Source: an uncultured Lachnospiraceae bacterium
GTDB taxonomy: Bacteria; Bacillota; Clostridia; Lachnospirales; Lachnospiraceae
Reading direction: 5' to 3'
NCBI GenBank assembly: GCA_949740725.1
Contig: CATJIO010000095.1
Span: 1-64,000, forward strand
Length of the DNA: 64,000 bases
This document shows positions 35,032 to 44,096 of this stretch, piece by piece. The position numbers were made by a program, and so were the translations under genes. A model generated the notes under the pieces. The model was not told the DNA's origin. It saw only the letters and a list, made by a program, of their open reading frames with translations, and made no database searches. The number at the start of each line of letters is the position of its first letter. The stretch's first letter is position 1.

Positions 35032-35949
35032 TTACAAGACTAACTCATCCAGGGAGGCAAAACGATACCCCATTTCTTCCCATTTCGAGAGAAGTTCATC
35101 CAGGATCTGTCCGTTAGTCTTGGAGGTGCTGTGGAGGAGAACAATGGCGCCAGGATGGATCCGCCCCAGAAGCTTTTGGAAGGCTTCCTCTTTAGTGGGC
35201 TGTTTATCCTCATACCAGTCCACGTATGCCAGGCTCCAGAAAAAGGTCTGATATCCCATGTCACTTGCCATTTTGAGATTTGTTTCGCTGTATTTTCCCT
35301 GAGGAGGCCGGTAATACTTTTTCATGGTCTGCCCAGTGGTCTGTTGGAATAAGGATTCCAGATCGGTCAGTTCCTTCTCAAAGACTTCTTTTCCGGAGAT
35401 TTTCGACATGTCTGGGTGGTGATAAGTGTGGTTTCCTACATTATGTCCCTCCTCCACCATACGTTTTACCAGATCAGGGCTGGTTTCCAGATAATTTCCT
35501 ACTAAGAAAAAGGTGGCAGGAGCATTGTGCTTTTTCAGTGCATCTAGGATTGCGGCGGTATTCCCGTTTTCATACCCAGCATCGAAGGTTAGATATAGAA
35601 CCTTATCCTCGGTATCCTCAGCATAATAGGCGTGATACTGCTTGAGATAATCCATAGAAGCATTGGCTACAGGGGGCTTTCCCTCTTGCTGAAAGCTTAA
35701 ACCCCAGTTCCCTTCCTGAGAAGCAGGAAGAATGGCATCACCGTCAAGAACCGTCTGGACCTCAGTGGAATCCAGGCTTTGCCCGGTCAGAGAGGTTACT
35801 GCGTAAGCTGCCAGATTCCCAATAACAAAAGAAAAGAGAAATAGTTCTGCAGCAGCAACGGCCCTTTTTAAGCTGCGTTTATGTTCGATATAGCGGGAAA
35901 AACGTCTGGAAAAATAAGAAAGTTTAAAAAAGGGGAAAAAACGGCGCAT
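35032..35949 (-). CDS. PdaA-like polysaccharide deacetylase
   Basis: A 305-residue membrane-anchored carbohydrate esterase family 4 protein. A hydrophobic segment at about 32-54 anchors it. The NodB domain has LTFDAGYENG with catalytic Asp123, metal ligands His174 and His178 in NHTYHHP, YYRPPQGKYS, and the C-terminal LLHSTSK. The YHAYY and FQQEGKPP segments before the domain are like PdaA, which makes muramic-delta-lactam in spore cortex. That function is therefore likely, though a vegetative peptidoglycan deacetylase is possible. Confidence 0.87.
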   Translation of the reverse strand: MRRFFPFFKLSYFSRRFSRYIEHKRSLKRAVAAAELFLFSFVIGNLAAYAVTSLTGQSLDSTEVQTVLDGDAILPASQEGNWGLSFQQEGKPPVANASMDYLKQYHAYYAEDTEDKVLYLTFDAGYENGNTAAILDALKKHNAPATFFLVGNYLETSPDLVKRMVEEGHNVGNHTYHHPDMSKISGKEVFEKELTDLESLFQQTTGQTMKKYYRPPQGKYSETNLKMASDMGYQTFFWSLAYVDWYEDKQPTKEEAFQKLLGRIHPGAIVLLHSTSKTNGQILDELLSKWEEMGYRFASLDELVL

Positions 35950-36036
35950 AGATCGATGTCCTGATTTTCATAGGTTTGGTTCATTGTATGTAAACCTGAT
36001 GGAAATTATGACGACAGAAAGATAGGCAACTGGGCA

Positions 36037-36065
36037 GCCTGCGTCGGTCATAACCCGACGCAGGC
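36037..36065. terminator. GC-rich hairpin between glgB and the deacetylase gene
   Basis: GCCTGCGTCGG (36037-36047) pairs perfectly with CCGACGCAGGC (36055-36065) around a 7-nt loop. It lies 37 bp downstream of glgB and may terminate it; no T-tract follows, so it could also be a transcript-stabilising structure. Confidence 0.5.
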
Positions 36066-36102
36066 GCAGGGCCAGTCAATGAAATCAAAATAATACGAAG
36101 GT

Positions 36103-38004
36103 TTAAAACCGGAATACCGCTGTCCCATAAGGAGGGAGGGGATAAGCCACAGAGTAAGGCTGCCCGTCACATTCTCCCTGTTCTGCCTTATAGGGAATCC
36201 CTTTGGGCAGCATTCCCTCCTGTGAGTTCAGAATCAGGCTATACCGTCCTTTGCATGGAACGCCTACCCGGTAGTCAGGACGTTCCATGGGGGTGAAGTT
36301 AATAACAAAGAGTAAACTCTTTTTATTGGTTTCATCCCGGCGAATAAAGGAGAAGATACTCCGATCTCCGTCATTGGCATTGATCCATTGGAAGCCGTTC
36401 CAGTCATTGTCTTGACGGTAGAGAGCCGGATACTTTTTATATAGGTGGAGAAGATCCTTTACATAGGACTGAAGGGAATGGTGCTGGTACTCTTCTGTGA
36501 GATACCAATCTAAGGAAACCTTTTCATCCCATTCGTGCCATTGGCCAAAGTCCTGCCCCATAAATAAAAGTTTTTTGCCTGGATGGCCCATCATGAAAGT
36601 GTAGCCACATTTTAAATTGGCAAATTTATCTTCATAGATGCCGGGCATTTTGCTAATCATGGAGCACTTTAAGTGGACAACCTCATCGTGAGACAAAACT
36701 AAAATATAGTTTTCACTGGTAAAGTAGGTAAGCCCGAAGGTCATCTTATTGTGATTATATTTGCGGAAATACGGATCCAACTTCATGTATTCCAGGAAAT
36801 CATGCATCCATCCCATGTTCCATTTGAAGTTGAAGCCAAGTCCATTATCCTCTGGAGTCTTTGTCACATTTGGCCAGGCGGTGGACTCCTCAGCGATAAT
36901 GATGGCGCCGGTCTTCCTCCCGTTTAATACACTGTTCAAATGTTTAAAGAACTCAATGGCTTCCAGATTTTCATGCCCGCCATATTGATTGGGAACCCAG
37001 TTTCCAGCGCTTCGACCGTAATCAAGATACAACATAGAGGCCACAGCGTCTACCCGCAGGCCATCCACGTGGAACTGCTCTACCCAGTAGATGGCATTGG
37101 AGATCAGGAAGTTTTTCACTTCATTTTTCTCGTAATCAAATACCTTTGTGCCCCAGTCTGGATGTTCTCCCTTTCGGGAATCTGCGTACTCGTAGAGAGG
37201 CTGACCATCGAAATCAGCCAGGCCGTGGGCGTCCTTGGGGAAATGGGCAGGAACCCAGTCCAGGATAATGCCAATCCCCTTTTTATGTAGGTAATTGACA
37301 AAATACATAAATTCCTTGGGTGTACCGTAGCGGGAGGTGGGGGCAAAATATCCGGTTACCTGGTATCCCCAGGAGCCGTCAAAGGGATGCTCTGCAATAC
37401 CTAAAAGTTCCACATGGGTATAGCCCATCTCCTTTACATAATCTGCCAGTTCATGGGCAGCCTCCACATAAGTATAGACGCCGTCCTTTTCCTCCCGCTC
37501 TTTCTTCTTCCAGGATGCTAAATGAACTTCATAGATGCTCATGGGAGAGGTATAAGGATTCGTCTCTTTCCGCTTATTCATCCAGGAAGAATCTCCCCAT
37601 TTAAAGCCGTCAATGTCTGCGGTAACCGAGGCTGTGCCAGGCCGGTATTCGGAGCTGAAGGCATAGGGGTCTGCCTTAAACAAAACTTTTCCTGTAGTGG
37701 TGGTAATGGCATACTTGTAAAGCTCGCCGTATCCCATGTCCGGGATAAAGATCTCCCAGATGCCGGAGCTTTCCAGCGGTTTCATGGGATTTGTATCCGG
37801 CGACCACTGATTCCGGTCACAGACAAGGCTGACCCCAGCAGCATGGGGAGCCCAAACAGCAAAATACATCCCATGCTTTCCTCCGAGAGTCTGCTTGTGG
37901 GCGCCCAGCTTTTGATAGATTTCGTAGTGGGTGCCATTCCCAAACAGGTAGCGGTCCATCTCAGTGATAAAGCCAAGCCCTGCTGATTTTTTCTTTTTTG
38001 CCAT
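36103..38004 (-). CDS. glgB: 1,4-alpha-glucan (glycogen) branching enzyme
   Basis: Makes alpha-1,6 branches in glycogen. An N-terminal CBM48 region (HGMYFAVWAPHAAGVSLVCDRNQW) precedes the GH13 barrel with DWVPAHFPKDAHGL, nucleophile Asp in GLRVDAVASMLYLDYGR, acid/base Glu in IIAEESTAWP and the LSHDEVVH motif. Length 633 matches GH13_9 branching enzymes. The gene starts 6 nt after the GH13 hydrolase gene, so they are co-transcribed. No glgA, glgC or glgP is in the window. Confidence 0.96.
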   Translation of the reverse strand: MAKKKKSAGLGFITEMDRYLFGNGTHYEIYQKLGAHKQTLGGKHGMYFAVWAPHAAGVSLVCDRNQWSPDTNPMKPLESSGIWEIFIPDMGYGELYKYAITTTTGKVLFKADPYAFSSEYRPGTASVTADIDGFKWGDSSWMNKRKETNPYTSPMSIYEVHLASWKKKEREEKDGVYTYVEAAHELADYVKEMGYTHVELLGIAEHPFDGSWGYQVTGYFAPTSRYGTPKEFMYFVNYLHKKGIGIILDWVPAHFPKDAHGLADFDGQPLYEYADSRKGEHPDWGTKVFDYEKNEVKNFLISNAIYWVEQFHVDGLRVDAVASMLYLDYGRSAGNWVPNQYGGHENLEAIEFFKHLNSVLNGRKTGAIIIAEESTAWPNVTKTPEDNGLGFNFKWNMGWMHDFLEYMKLDPYFRKYNHNKMTFGLTYFTSENYILVLSHDEVVHLKCSMISKMPGIYEDKFANLKCGYTFMMGHPGKKLLFMGQDFGQWHEWDEKVSLDWYLTEEYQHHSLQSYVKDLLHLYKKYPALYRQDNDWNGFQWINANDGDRSIFSFIRRDETNKKSLLFVINFTPMERPDYRVGVPCKGRYSLILNSQEGMLPKGIPYKAEQGECDGQPYSVAYPLPPYGTAVFRF

Positions 38005-38010
38005 AACGCG

Positions 38011-39345
38011 TTATTCCTCCCTTATTTTAAAGACAATTCCCTCATTGCCTTTTAATTTCAGCAAAAGCTTCCCATTTTCTACCGGAATCTGGCTGCCATC
38101 CATCAGATTTTCTGCGGTGGATGCAGAAATAGGAACCGGAATGGATATGGTGGATTCTTTGTCATCGTTATTTACTGCAGTGAGACAAATGCTGCCTGGC
38201 GCTTTTCTGGCAAAGGCGTACTGGCGGTTCGTTAGCAGAAGCTCCTGGTAAATACCATCATGGTACTCTGGATTTTCTGTATGGATTTTCCCTAAGGCTG
38301 CTAGATGATCGGTTAAGGGGCAATGTAGCTGGGAATCCATAGAAGGATTTAACGCAGGGCGCAGAGCCTCATCACTGACACGGGTGCGGCTCCCCTCGAT
38401 TCCCCATTCTCCTCCATAGTAAATGGAAGGAATGCCAGGGAGAGTATACAGACAAGTGTAGATGGGAATCAGATGATTTTTGTCCTTCAGCTTGCTGGCA
38501 ATCCGATCCTCATCGTGATTATCCACAAAGGTGTACAGCTTCCGATGGACAGCCTCCAAGCGCCGTACATTGTGGGCAATTTCGAAAAAGTTGTGGTCAT
38601 TAAAGCCGGAATAAAGGCTTTTATGAAGCTCGTAATTGGTTACAGAGTGAAGCACCTCATCATTTACCCAGCGTGCGTAATCTCCATGGATCACTTCGCC
38701 CATCAACCAGAAGTCTTCCTTCATCTGGGAGGTAGCCCGGCGCATTTCTTTCATAAACTCGAAATCCAGAATATTTGCGCAGTCCAGACGGATACCGTCA
38801 ATGTTAAACTCCTTTACCCAGAATTGAATCACATCCAAAAGATATGCTTTTACCTGAGGATTCCAGAGATTTAGGCAGGGAAGCTCGAAATGCCCCTGCC
38901 AGGCCTCATACCCAAAGCTGTCTCCCAGAGGAGAATTCCAATCGAAATTTACCCCCTTATACCAATCCTTATAGGGAGAATCCCAGCGCTTTTCTTGGAT
39001 ATCACGAAATGCAAAAAATTCCCGCCCGGTGTGGTTGAATACCCCGTCCACTACCACTTTTATGTCTGCTTCATGGCAGAGGGACACAAATGTCCGAAAA
39101 CTTTGATTATCTCCCAGACGGCGGTCTACCAACTTATAATCCCTGGTATCATAGCCGTGGCTGGAGGACTCAAAAAGAGGCCCGATATAGATGGCATTGC
39201 AGTTCAACCCTTGGATATGAGGGATCCAATGATTTAATTCTTCAAAACCACCGGATACCTCATCGGACCGGTTTTCCTTGGGAGCGCCGGTCATCCCTAA
39301 GGGATACATATGATAAAAAACAGCCTTTTCGTACCAAGTATTCAT
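38011..39345 (-). CDS. Alpha-amylase family glycosidase (GH13)
   Basis: A 444-residue intracellular GH13 enzyme. Catalytic residues are seen in GIRLDCANILDF (nucleophile Asp), LMGEVIHGDYARW (acid/base Glu) and FVDNHDEDR (transition-state Asp); the C-terminal beta domain ends KLKGNEGIVFKIREE. No signal peptide, so it acts on cytoplasmic maltodextrin or glycogen. The frame extends 35 codons further upstream, but AGGAGG 9 nt before this ATG sets the start. Exact specificity (maltodextrin glucosidase, neopullulanase-like or trehalose-related) cannot be read from motifs. Confidence 0.9.
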   Translation of the reverse strand: MNTWYEKAVFYHMYPLGMTGAPKENRSDEVSGGFEELNHWIPHIQGLNCNAIYIGPLFESSSHGYDTRDYKLVDRRLGDNQSFRTFVSLCHEADIKVVVDGVFNHTGREFFAFRDIQEKRWDSPYKDWYKGVNFDWNSPLGDSFGYEAWQGHFELPCLNLWNPQVKAYLLDVIQFWVKEFNIDGIRLDCANILDFEFMKEMRRATSQMKEDFWLMGEVIHGDYARWVNDEVLHSVTNYELHKSLYSGFNDHNFFEIAHNVRRLEAVHRKLYTFVDNHDEDRIASKLKDKNHLIPIYTCLYTLPGIPSIYYGGEWGIEGSRTRVSDEALRPALNPSMDSQLHCPLTDHLAALGKIHTENPEYHDGIYQELLLTNRQYAFARKAPGSICLTAVNNDDKESTISIPVPISASTAENLMDGSQIPVENGKLLLKLKGNEGIVFKIREE

Positions 39346-39412
39346 AAATGATATCCTCCTGTATGTCTGTGGTATGGGTACAGCCATTTCTGTACTTAGG
39401 CCGGCTGCAGGC

Positions 39413-39670
39413 CTAATCGATGAGCAGTTCTCCGGGAAATCTGGACTCAACTGCTTTAAAGCGTCTCAGCAAAAACTGATAGCGCAGCTGCGCCGCGTTG
39501 ATCTCATAGATATAGCAGTCGATCAACGTAGGATCCACTGCATGCTCAAAGTGATTCCTGGCAGCATCGATCTCCTCTCTGGTCTGCTCAATTTCATCCC
39601 TCAGGCGGACTAAATCTAGCTGGAGAGACTTTGCCGCCTTTTGGCGGGAATTGATGAATAATGTTGGCAT
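39413..39670 (-). CDS. DUF2508 (YaaL-like) small protein
   Basis: An 85-residue, highly charged, helical protein (LVRLRDEIEQTREEIDAARNHFEHAVDP, then IYEINAAQLRYQFLLRRFKAV). Its length and the pattern of an acidic helix, a DP turn and a second helix ending YxFLLRR fit the YaaL/DUF2508 family. AAGGAAGAG stands 5 nt before the ATG. It precedes the GH13-glgB pair on the same strand. Function is unknown. Confidence 0.7.
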   Translation of the reverse strand: MPTLFINSRQKAAKSLQLDLVRLRDEIEQTREEIDAARNHFEHAVDPTLIDCYIYEINAAQLRYQFLLRRFKAVESRFPGELLID

Positions 39671-39778
39671 AATACTCTTCCTTTCTGATTATGAATTGTG
39701 AATATTCCTTTAAGGTTCTATGGAGACGAAAACAAGAACAACAAAGGATAGGAAAAGTATGCCTAAAAAATGGCAAAT

Positions 39779-40108
39779 TTATGCATTAGTCAAGATATTC
39801 TCCAGCAGAAATCCCAAATGCATTAGCACGCGGGTAGAATCAGCAATGGTTAAGTAGTAATAATTGGCGGTTCCCTCCTGCCGTGCGTTTACAAGGCCCG
39901 CGTCCTTTAAAATCTTTAGATGGTGAGACACAGCAGGCCTGGAAAGATGGGTCCTTTCCGTAAGCTGATTTACGTTTAAACCATGGGAGTCAAAAGGCTT
40001 GTGCCCAGTCAGGGCCTCAATGATGGTCAGCCGTGTCTCGTCGCCCAAGGCGATAAACAGGGGCATACACTGACGGAATGCCTGTTTTAATTCTTCCGTG
40101 GATGTCAA
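39779..40108 (-). CDS. ArsR-family transcriptional repressor
   Basis: A 109-residue winged-helix protein. FIALGDETRLTIIEAL, LSRPAVSHHLKILKDAGLV and the wing RQEGTANYYYL define the ArsR family. The classic ELCVCDL metal site is absent, so the signal is unlikely to be arsenic-type metal sensing. A perfect palindrome at its own transcription start suggests autorepression. No obvious effector gene lies beside it on the same strand; the Tad operon promoter is 135 bp away on the other strand. Confidence 0.9.
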   Translation of the reverse strand: MTSTEELKQAFRQCMPLFIALGDETRLTIIEALTGHKPFDSHGLNVNQLTERTHLSRPAVSHHLKILKDAGLVNARQEGTANYYYLTIADSTRVLMHLGFLLENILTNA

Positions 40109-40162
40109 TGCAGGTTCTCCTCCTTTTCCTACAGCTGGCCATAAAACTTGTGAAGTAAATTG

Positions 40163-40178
40163 GTTTAAAAATTTAAAC
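40163..40178 (-). promoter_or_regulatory. Palindromic operator at the arsR promoter
   Basis: GTTTAAA-AA-TTTAAAC is a perfect 7-2-7 palindrome that covers the predicted +1 position of the arsR-family transcript, a typical site for autorepression by ArsR proteins. Confidence 0.65.
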
Positions 40179-40185
40179 TAAAAGT

Positions 40186-40214
40186 ATTTTATCATGGAAT
40201 CATTGTGCAGTCAA
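40186..40214 (-). promoter_or_regulatory. Promoter of the arsR-family gene
   Basis: TTGACT (40214-40209), a 17-nt spacer and TAAAAT (40191-40186) on the minus strand, directly upstream of the palindromic operator. Confidence 0.75.
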
Positions 40215-40312
40215 TGGATTCAATATAGAATTTGAACCAAAAAAACTGTGAAAATAGACAAAAACCAGTGGATAGTGAATATTGTATACATGTAAAAAAT
40301 TGTAAAAAATAA

Positions 40313-40341
40313 TTGACAAATCATAAAAACTGTGAGATAAT
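40313..40341 (+). promoter_or_regulatory. Promoter of the Tad pilus operon
   Basis: TTGACA (40313-40318), a 17-nt spacer and GATAAT (40336-40341), about 55 nt before the first Tad gene. No other convincing promoter was found until 50954, consistent with one long transcript. Confidence 0.75.
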
Positions 40342-40395
40342 CAAAACATCAAATGGAAATATTATCCAGTACCTGTCGGAAAGGACAGGGAAAAT

Positions 40396-40938
40396 ATGGA
40401 TCATTCTATGATTATGCTGCGTTGGTGCAGCCTGATAATCTGCCTTGCTGCGGCAGGCCTTTGGGATATAACGGCCAGGCGGATTCCAAATCGGTGGATA
40501 GGCTTTTGGTATCTCTTCGGTTTCGGTGTGTATGCCTGCAGCGGTTGGCTGGCGGCCTTCGGATATCTGGTCCGAAGTGCTGTGGCAGTCAGCTTATTCT
40601 TTCTATTATTTCTTTTCCGCATGATGGGAGCAGGAGATGTGAAATGCATGGCTCTGATCTGCGGCTATCTAGGGATTCCGGATGGCTTTTGGGTAATTGC
40701 ATCCGGGATGGTAATCGGAGCCCTCTGGTCTCTTTGGAAATTGCTTCATGGCTTGGCAGGAGAGCGGATCGGGTATCTATATGCCTACTTCAGGCAGGTA
40801 TTTCAGGAAAAACGAATCATTGCATATTATGTGCCGGAACGGGATGGAAGGAAGGTGACGCTACCCTTGGCTTTTTGCCTCTTTTTTGGGCTGGTATGTG
40901 TAGGTTTATGGAAATATTGGAATATGTGCAGACAGTAA
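40396..40938 (+). CDS. Prepilin peptidase (A24 family, TadV/CpaA-like)
   Basis: A 180-residue integral membrane aspartic protease that cleaves the leader of Flp-type prepilins. Both catalytic aspartates are present: Asp24 in WDITARRIPN and Asp81 in GAGDVK. About five or six membrane segments; no N-terminal methylase domain, as in TadV/CpaA. GGACAGGGA precedes the ATG. It begins the Tad operon. A second A24 protein is encoded 8 kb downstream. Confidence 0.9.
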   Translation: MDHSMIMLRWCSLIICLAAAGLWDITARRIPNRWIGFWYLFGFGVYACSGWLAAFGYLVRSAVAVSLFFLLFLFRMMGAGDVKCMALICGYLGIPDGFWVIASGMVIGALWSLWKLLHGLAGERIGYLYAYFRQVFQEKRIIAYYVPERDGRKVTLPLAFCLFFGLVCVGLWKYWNMCRQ

Positions 40939-40999
40939 AGCTGTCGGATGCCGCCTGCAGAAAGGTTAATGAAAATGTTTAATGGTGAGAAGAATTATT

Positions 41000-41026
41000 G
41001 CCTGAGGAGATAGATAGCGCTCAGGC
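41000..41026 (+). other. mRNA hairpin between tadV-like and tadZ-like genes
   Basis: GCCTGAG (41000-41006) and CTCAGGC (41020-41026) can pair, just before the AGGAGG of the next gene. No T-tract, so more likely an RNA-stability or processing element than a terminator. Confidence 0.35.
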
Positions 41027-41047
41027 GTAAAGGAGGCAGTGTACTGG

Positions 41048-42055
41048 ATGAAGACAAGAATTATGGCAGTGTTTGATGTGGATCCTTATTATGCAGATCG
41101 ATTTGCCGAGGCGGCGAATCAGAGGGAACGAGTGCCCTTCACGGTGATGGCATTTACCAGCATAGAAAGGCTGAAGGATTTTGCCCGGGAGAATTCCATC
41201 GAGATCTTATTGGTGGATGCAGGAATGGAGGAGGAGATTCGAGGGATACAGACGGGGCAGGTGGTACTTTTATCCGATGGAGAAGTGGTATCTGGTCCGG
41301 AAGGGAAGCCCAGTGTCTATAAATATCAGTCAGCGGATCATATTATCCGGGAGGTAATGGCATGTTACTGCACCAGGCCCGCACTGCCTTCGGCCGCGGC
41401 TTTGGGAAATAAGGGCACGCTGATCGGGGTGTACTCGCCAGTAAACCGCTGCCTGAAAACTTCCTTTGCCCTGACCTTGGGTCAGATTCTGGCTAAGGAT
41501 GGACGGGTTCTGTACCTGAGCCTGGAGGATTGCTCTGGATTTCGAAAAATTATGGGACAGTCTGGCCCAGGGGATTTTTCTGATGTGATCTATTATTTCA
41601 GCCAGGGAGGATGTAACTGGGCGAGATTAAAATCTCTGGTTTACAGCTGGGATAATCTGGATTATATCCTGCCAGTTCGTTACCCGGAGGATCTGTGCCA
41701 GATCTCGTCAGAGGATATGGCGAGGCTGCTAAATCAGCTGTCTGGAGAGGGGATTTATGAGGTGATCGTGGTAGATCTGGGCCAGTTTGGAAAAAAGGCA
41801 GTGGATGTGTTGGAGGAGTGTAGCGGGATTTATATGCCGGTAAAGCAGGACTGGGTCTCTGCTGCGAAGGTTCAGGAGTTTGAAGAGTATGTGCAAGCAT
41901 CAGGCCATGGCAGCCTTTTGGAAAAAATCCAGAAATTAAAGCTTCCCTATCACAGCAGTTTTGGAGGTCAGAAAAATTATTTGGAGCAGTTACTGTGGGG
42001 AGAGCTGGGGGACTATGTAAGGCAGCTTTTGAGAGGAAGACAAATATGGAGCTAA
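41048..42055 (+). CDS. TadZ/CpaE-like pilus assembly ATPase-fold protein
   Basis: A 335-residue protein with an N-terminal receiver-like domain lacking an evident phosphoacceptor (about 1-105) and a MinD/ParA-like domain. Its P-loop region GVYSPVNRCLKTSFAL (127-142) keeps the Lys-Thr but not the usual glycines; IYEVIVVDLGQFG is the Walker B strand. TadZ proteins place the secretion machinery at one cell site. AGGAGG lies 11 nt before the ATG; a GTG nine bases upstream is an alternative. The 3' end overlaps tadA by 10 bp. Confidence 0.82.
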   Translation: MKTRIMAVFDVDPYYADRFAEAANQRERVPFTVMAFTSIERLKDFARENSIEILLVDAGMEEEIRGIQTGQVVLLSDGEVVSGPEGKPSVYKYQSADHIIREVMACYCTRPALPSAAALGNKGTLIGVYSPVNRCLKTSFALTLGQILAKDGRVLYLSLEDCSGFRKIMGQSGPGDFSDVIYYFSQGGCNWARLKSLVYSWDNLDYILPVRYPEDLCQISSEDMARLLNQLSGEGIYEVIVVDLGQFGKKAVDVLEECSGIYMPVKQDWVSAAKVQEFEEYVQASGHGSLLEKIQKLKLPYHSSFGGQKNYLEQLLWGELGDYVRQLLRGRQIWS

Positions 42056-43347
42056 AGGAAAAAAATGTGGAGGCAATGGAAGAGGGACAGGGTGAAGCCT
42101 CTACGCCTGGATCCCTGCGCTGTCTGATACAGAAACGGATTATGAAGGAGTTACAGACTCGGAGGAGCATCAGCGATGAGGAGCTGTGGGAGTTGATTGA
42201 CCGGGAGGTTATGGAGGCGGGGAAGGAGAGCTTTGTTCCTCTGAAGGAGAAGATGGATCTGCGGATCCGGCTGTTTGATTCCTTCCGCCGCCTAGGTATC
42301 CTTCAGGAGCTGGTAGATGATTCCCAAGTGACAGAGATTATGGTAAATGGTCGGGAACAGATATTCATAGAGCGGAATGGACAGGTGATACGGTGGGATA
42401 AATCCTTTGACAGTGAGGAGCAGCTGGAGGATCTGATTCAGCAGATTGTGAGCCGAGTAAACCGGATGGTGAATGTGTCCTCTCCTATCGCAGATGCTAG
42501 GCTGGAGGACGGTTCAAGAGTCCATGTGGTTCTTCCACCTATTGCCCTGGATGGGCCGGCAGTGACTATCCGGAAGTTCCCTGAGCCCATTACTATCGAA
42601 AAATTGATTCAGTATCAGTCATTGACAATAGAGGCGGCAGAATTTTTAAAAATGCTGGTGGCCTCTGGATACAATATCTTTATCAGCGGAGGGACCAACT
42701 CAGGAAAGAGCACTTTTTTAAACGCATTATCTGCATTTATCCCCGAGGAGGAGCGGGTGATTACTATCGAGGATTCTGCAGAGCTGCAGATTCAGCAGGT
42801 TCCTAATCTTGTCCGATTAGAAACCAGGAATGCCAATGGAGAGGGAGAGGGTGCAGTGAGTATCCGGGATTTAATCCGGGCGGCGCTTCGGATGAATCCA
42901 GACCGGATTATTGTGGGAGAGGTTCGATCGGGGGAGGCGTTTGATTTGTTAACGGCCTTTAATACCGGACACAGCGGCATGGGGACTGGTCATGCCAATA
43001 GTCCCATAGATATGTTGTCCAGATTAGAATCCATGGTGTTGATGGCAGCAGAGCTGCCTCTAGCGGCCATACGATGCCAGATCTGTGCGGCGATTGATAT
43101 TATCGTCCAGCTGGGACGGCTGAGGGATCGGAGTAGGCGGGTATTGAGCATTGCGGAGATAACTGGGATCTCCCATAATGAAATCCAGCTGCATCCGCTA
43201 TTTTTATTTCAGGAGGAGGCGAAGGGCGATGAAGAAGAGGAAAAGGGATCATACACCCAAAAGCAGGGCCGGGTGGAGGGATCGCTGGTTCCAGTGGGAC
43301 AGATTACCAGGAGGGAAAAGCTCCAGGCTGCAGGCTACCAATTATGA
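42046..43347 (+). CDS. tadA: Tad/Flp pilus assembly secretion ATPase (TadA/CpaF)
   Basis: Hexameric ATPase that powers pilus assembly. A 433-residue protein with the N-terminal helical domain, ITEIMVNGREQIFIERNG, Walker A GGTNSGKS (215-222), RLETRNANGEGEG, the Walker B strand and DRIIVGEVRSGEAFDLLTAFNTGHSGMGTGHANS. Its start overlaps tadZ, with GAGAGGAAG upstream; the frame is open further into tadZ but those residues do not fit the family. Its last 119 bp overlap the next gene in another frame. Confidence 0.95.
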   Translation: MELKEKNVEAMEEGQGEASTPGSLRCLIQKRIMKELQTRRSISDEELWELIDREVMEAGKESFVPLKEKMDLRIRLFDSFRRLGILQELVDDSQVTEIMVNGREQIFIERNGQVIRWDKSFDSEEQLEDLIQQIVSRVNRMVNVSSPIADARLEDGSRVHVVLPPIALDGPAVTIRKFPEPITIEKLIQYQSLTIEAAEFLKMLVASGYNIFISGGTNSGKSTFLNALSAFIPEEERVITIEDSAELQIQQVPNLVRLETRNANGEGEGAVSIRDLIRAALRMNPDRIIVGEVRSGEAFDLLTAFNTGHSGMGTGHANSPIDMLSRLESMVLMAAELPLAAIRCQICAAIDIIVQLGRLRDRSRRVLSIAEITGISHNEIQLHPLFLFQEEAKGDEEEEKGSYTQKQGRVEGSLVPVGQITRREKLQAAGYQL

Positions 43348-44074
43348 GGTGTACCAGCTCACCTTTTCCGAATGGTGCATCTATGGTGGGTTAGGGGCGG
43401 CAGCCTGCGGGATGGTATCCTATACCTTTTACCGAAGTGCGATGGTATTTCTTTTGCTACTTCCTCTGGGGCTGGGATATCCTCTCATTCGGAGGAGAAC
43501 GCTCCAGGAGGAGAGGCGGTTCCGGCTGAATCAGCAGTTTAAGGAGGGGATACTCATTCTGGCGGCGAACTTAAGCGCGGGGTATTCTATTGAGAATGCT
43601 TTGGCCAACAGCGGACAGGAACTGGATCTGCTTTATGGCAGTGGAGGGATGATTAACCATGAGTTTTCTGGGATGGTCAGGCAGCTTCAGATGAACCGGA
43701 CAGTAGAGCAGGTATTTTTTGACTTCGCGGATCGGAGCGGACTAGAGGATGTTAAAAATTTTGCCCAGGTGCTGAAAGCGGCTAAGAGGAGCGGCGGAGA
43801 CTTAGTTGCCATAATTAATCACACTGCTGGGGTGATCCGGGATAAGGCCCAGGTAAAGGAAGAGATCGTGAATATGACTGCGGCAAAGAAATTAGAACAG
43901 AAAATCATGAATGTAATCCCATTTTTCCTAATTTTATATATCGATCAGGCTTCGCCAGGTTTTTTCGGGATGATGTATGAAACCGGGATGGGAAGAGTTC
44001 TTATGACTATTTGTCTGGGGGTGTATGGATTTGCATTGTGGCTGTCAAAAGGGATCCTTAATATTCCAGTTTAA
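43229..44074 (+). CDS. tadB: TadB-like type II secretion F-domain membrane protein
   Basis: Inner-membrane platform protein of the Tad system, about 281 residues. A basic N-terminus is followed by membrane segments near residues 50-90, the T2SSF domain (FKEGILILAANLSAGYSIENALANSGQEL) and two C-terminal membrane segments. The start is set at an ATG after GGAGGCGAAGGG; it lies 119 bp inside tadA. A later start would shorten the overlap but lose the basic segment. Followed by tadC with close spacing. Confidence 0.87.
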   Translation: MKKRKRDHTPKSRAGWRDRWFQWDRLPGGKSSRLQATNYEVYQLTFSEWCIYGGLGAAACGMVSYTFYRSAMVFLLLLPLGLGYPLIRRRTLQEERRFRLNQQFKEGILILAANLSAGYSIENALANSGQELDLLYGSGGMINHEFSGMVRQLQMNRTVEQVFFDFADRSGLEDVKNFAQVLKAAKRSGGDLVAIINHTAGVIRDKAQVKEEIVNMTAAKKLEQKIMNVIPFFLILYIDQASPGFFGMMYETGMGRVLMTICLGVYGFALWLSKGILNIPV

Positions 44075-44096
44075 AGGAAAGAAGGTACAGATTCAA

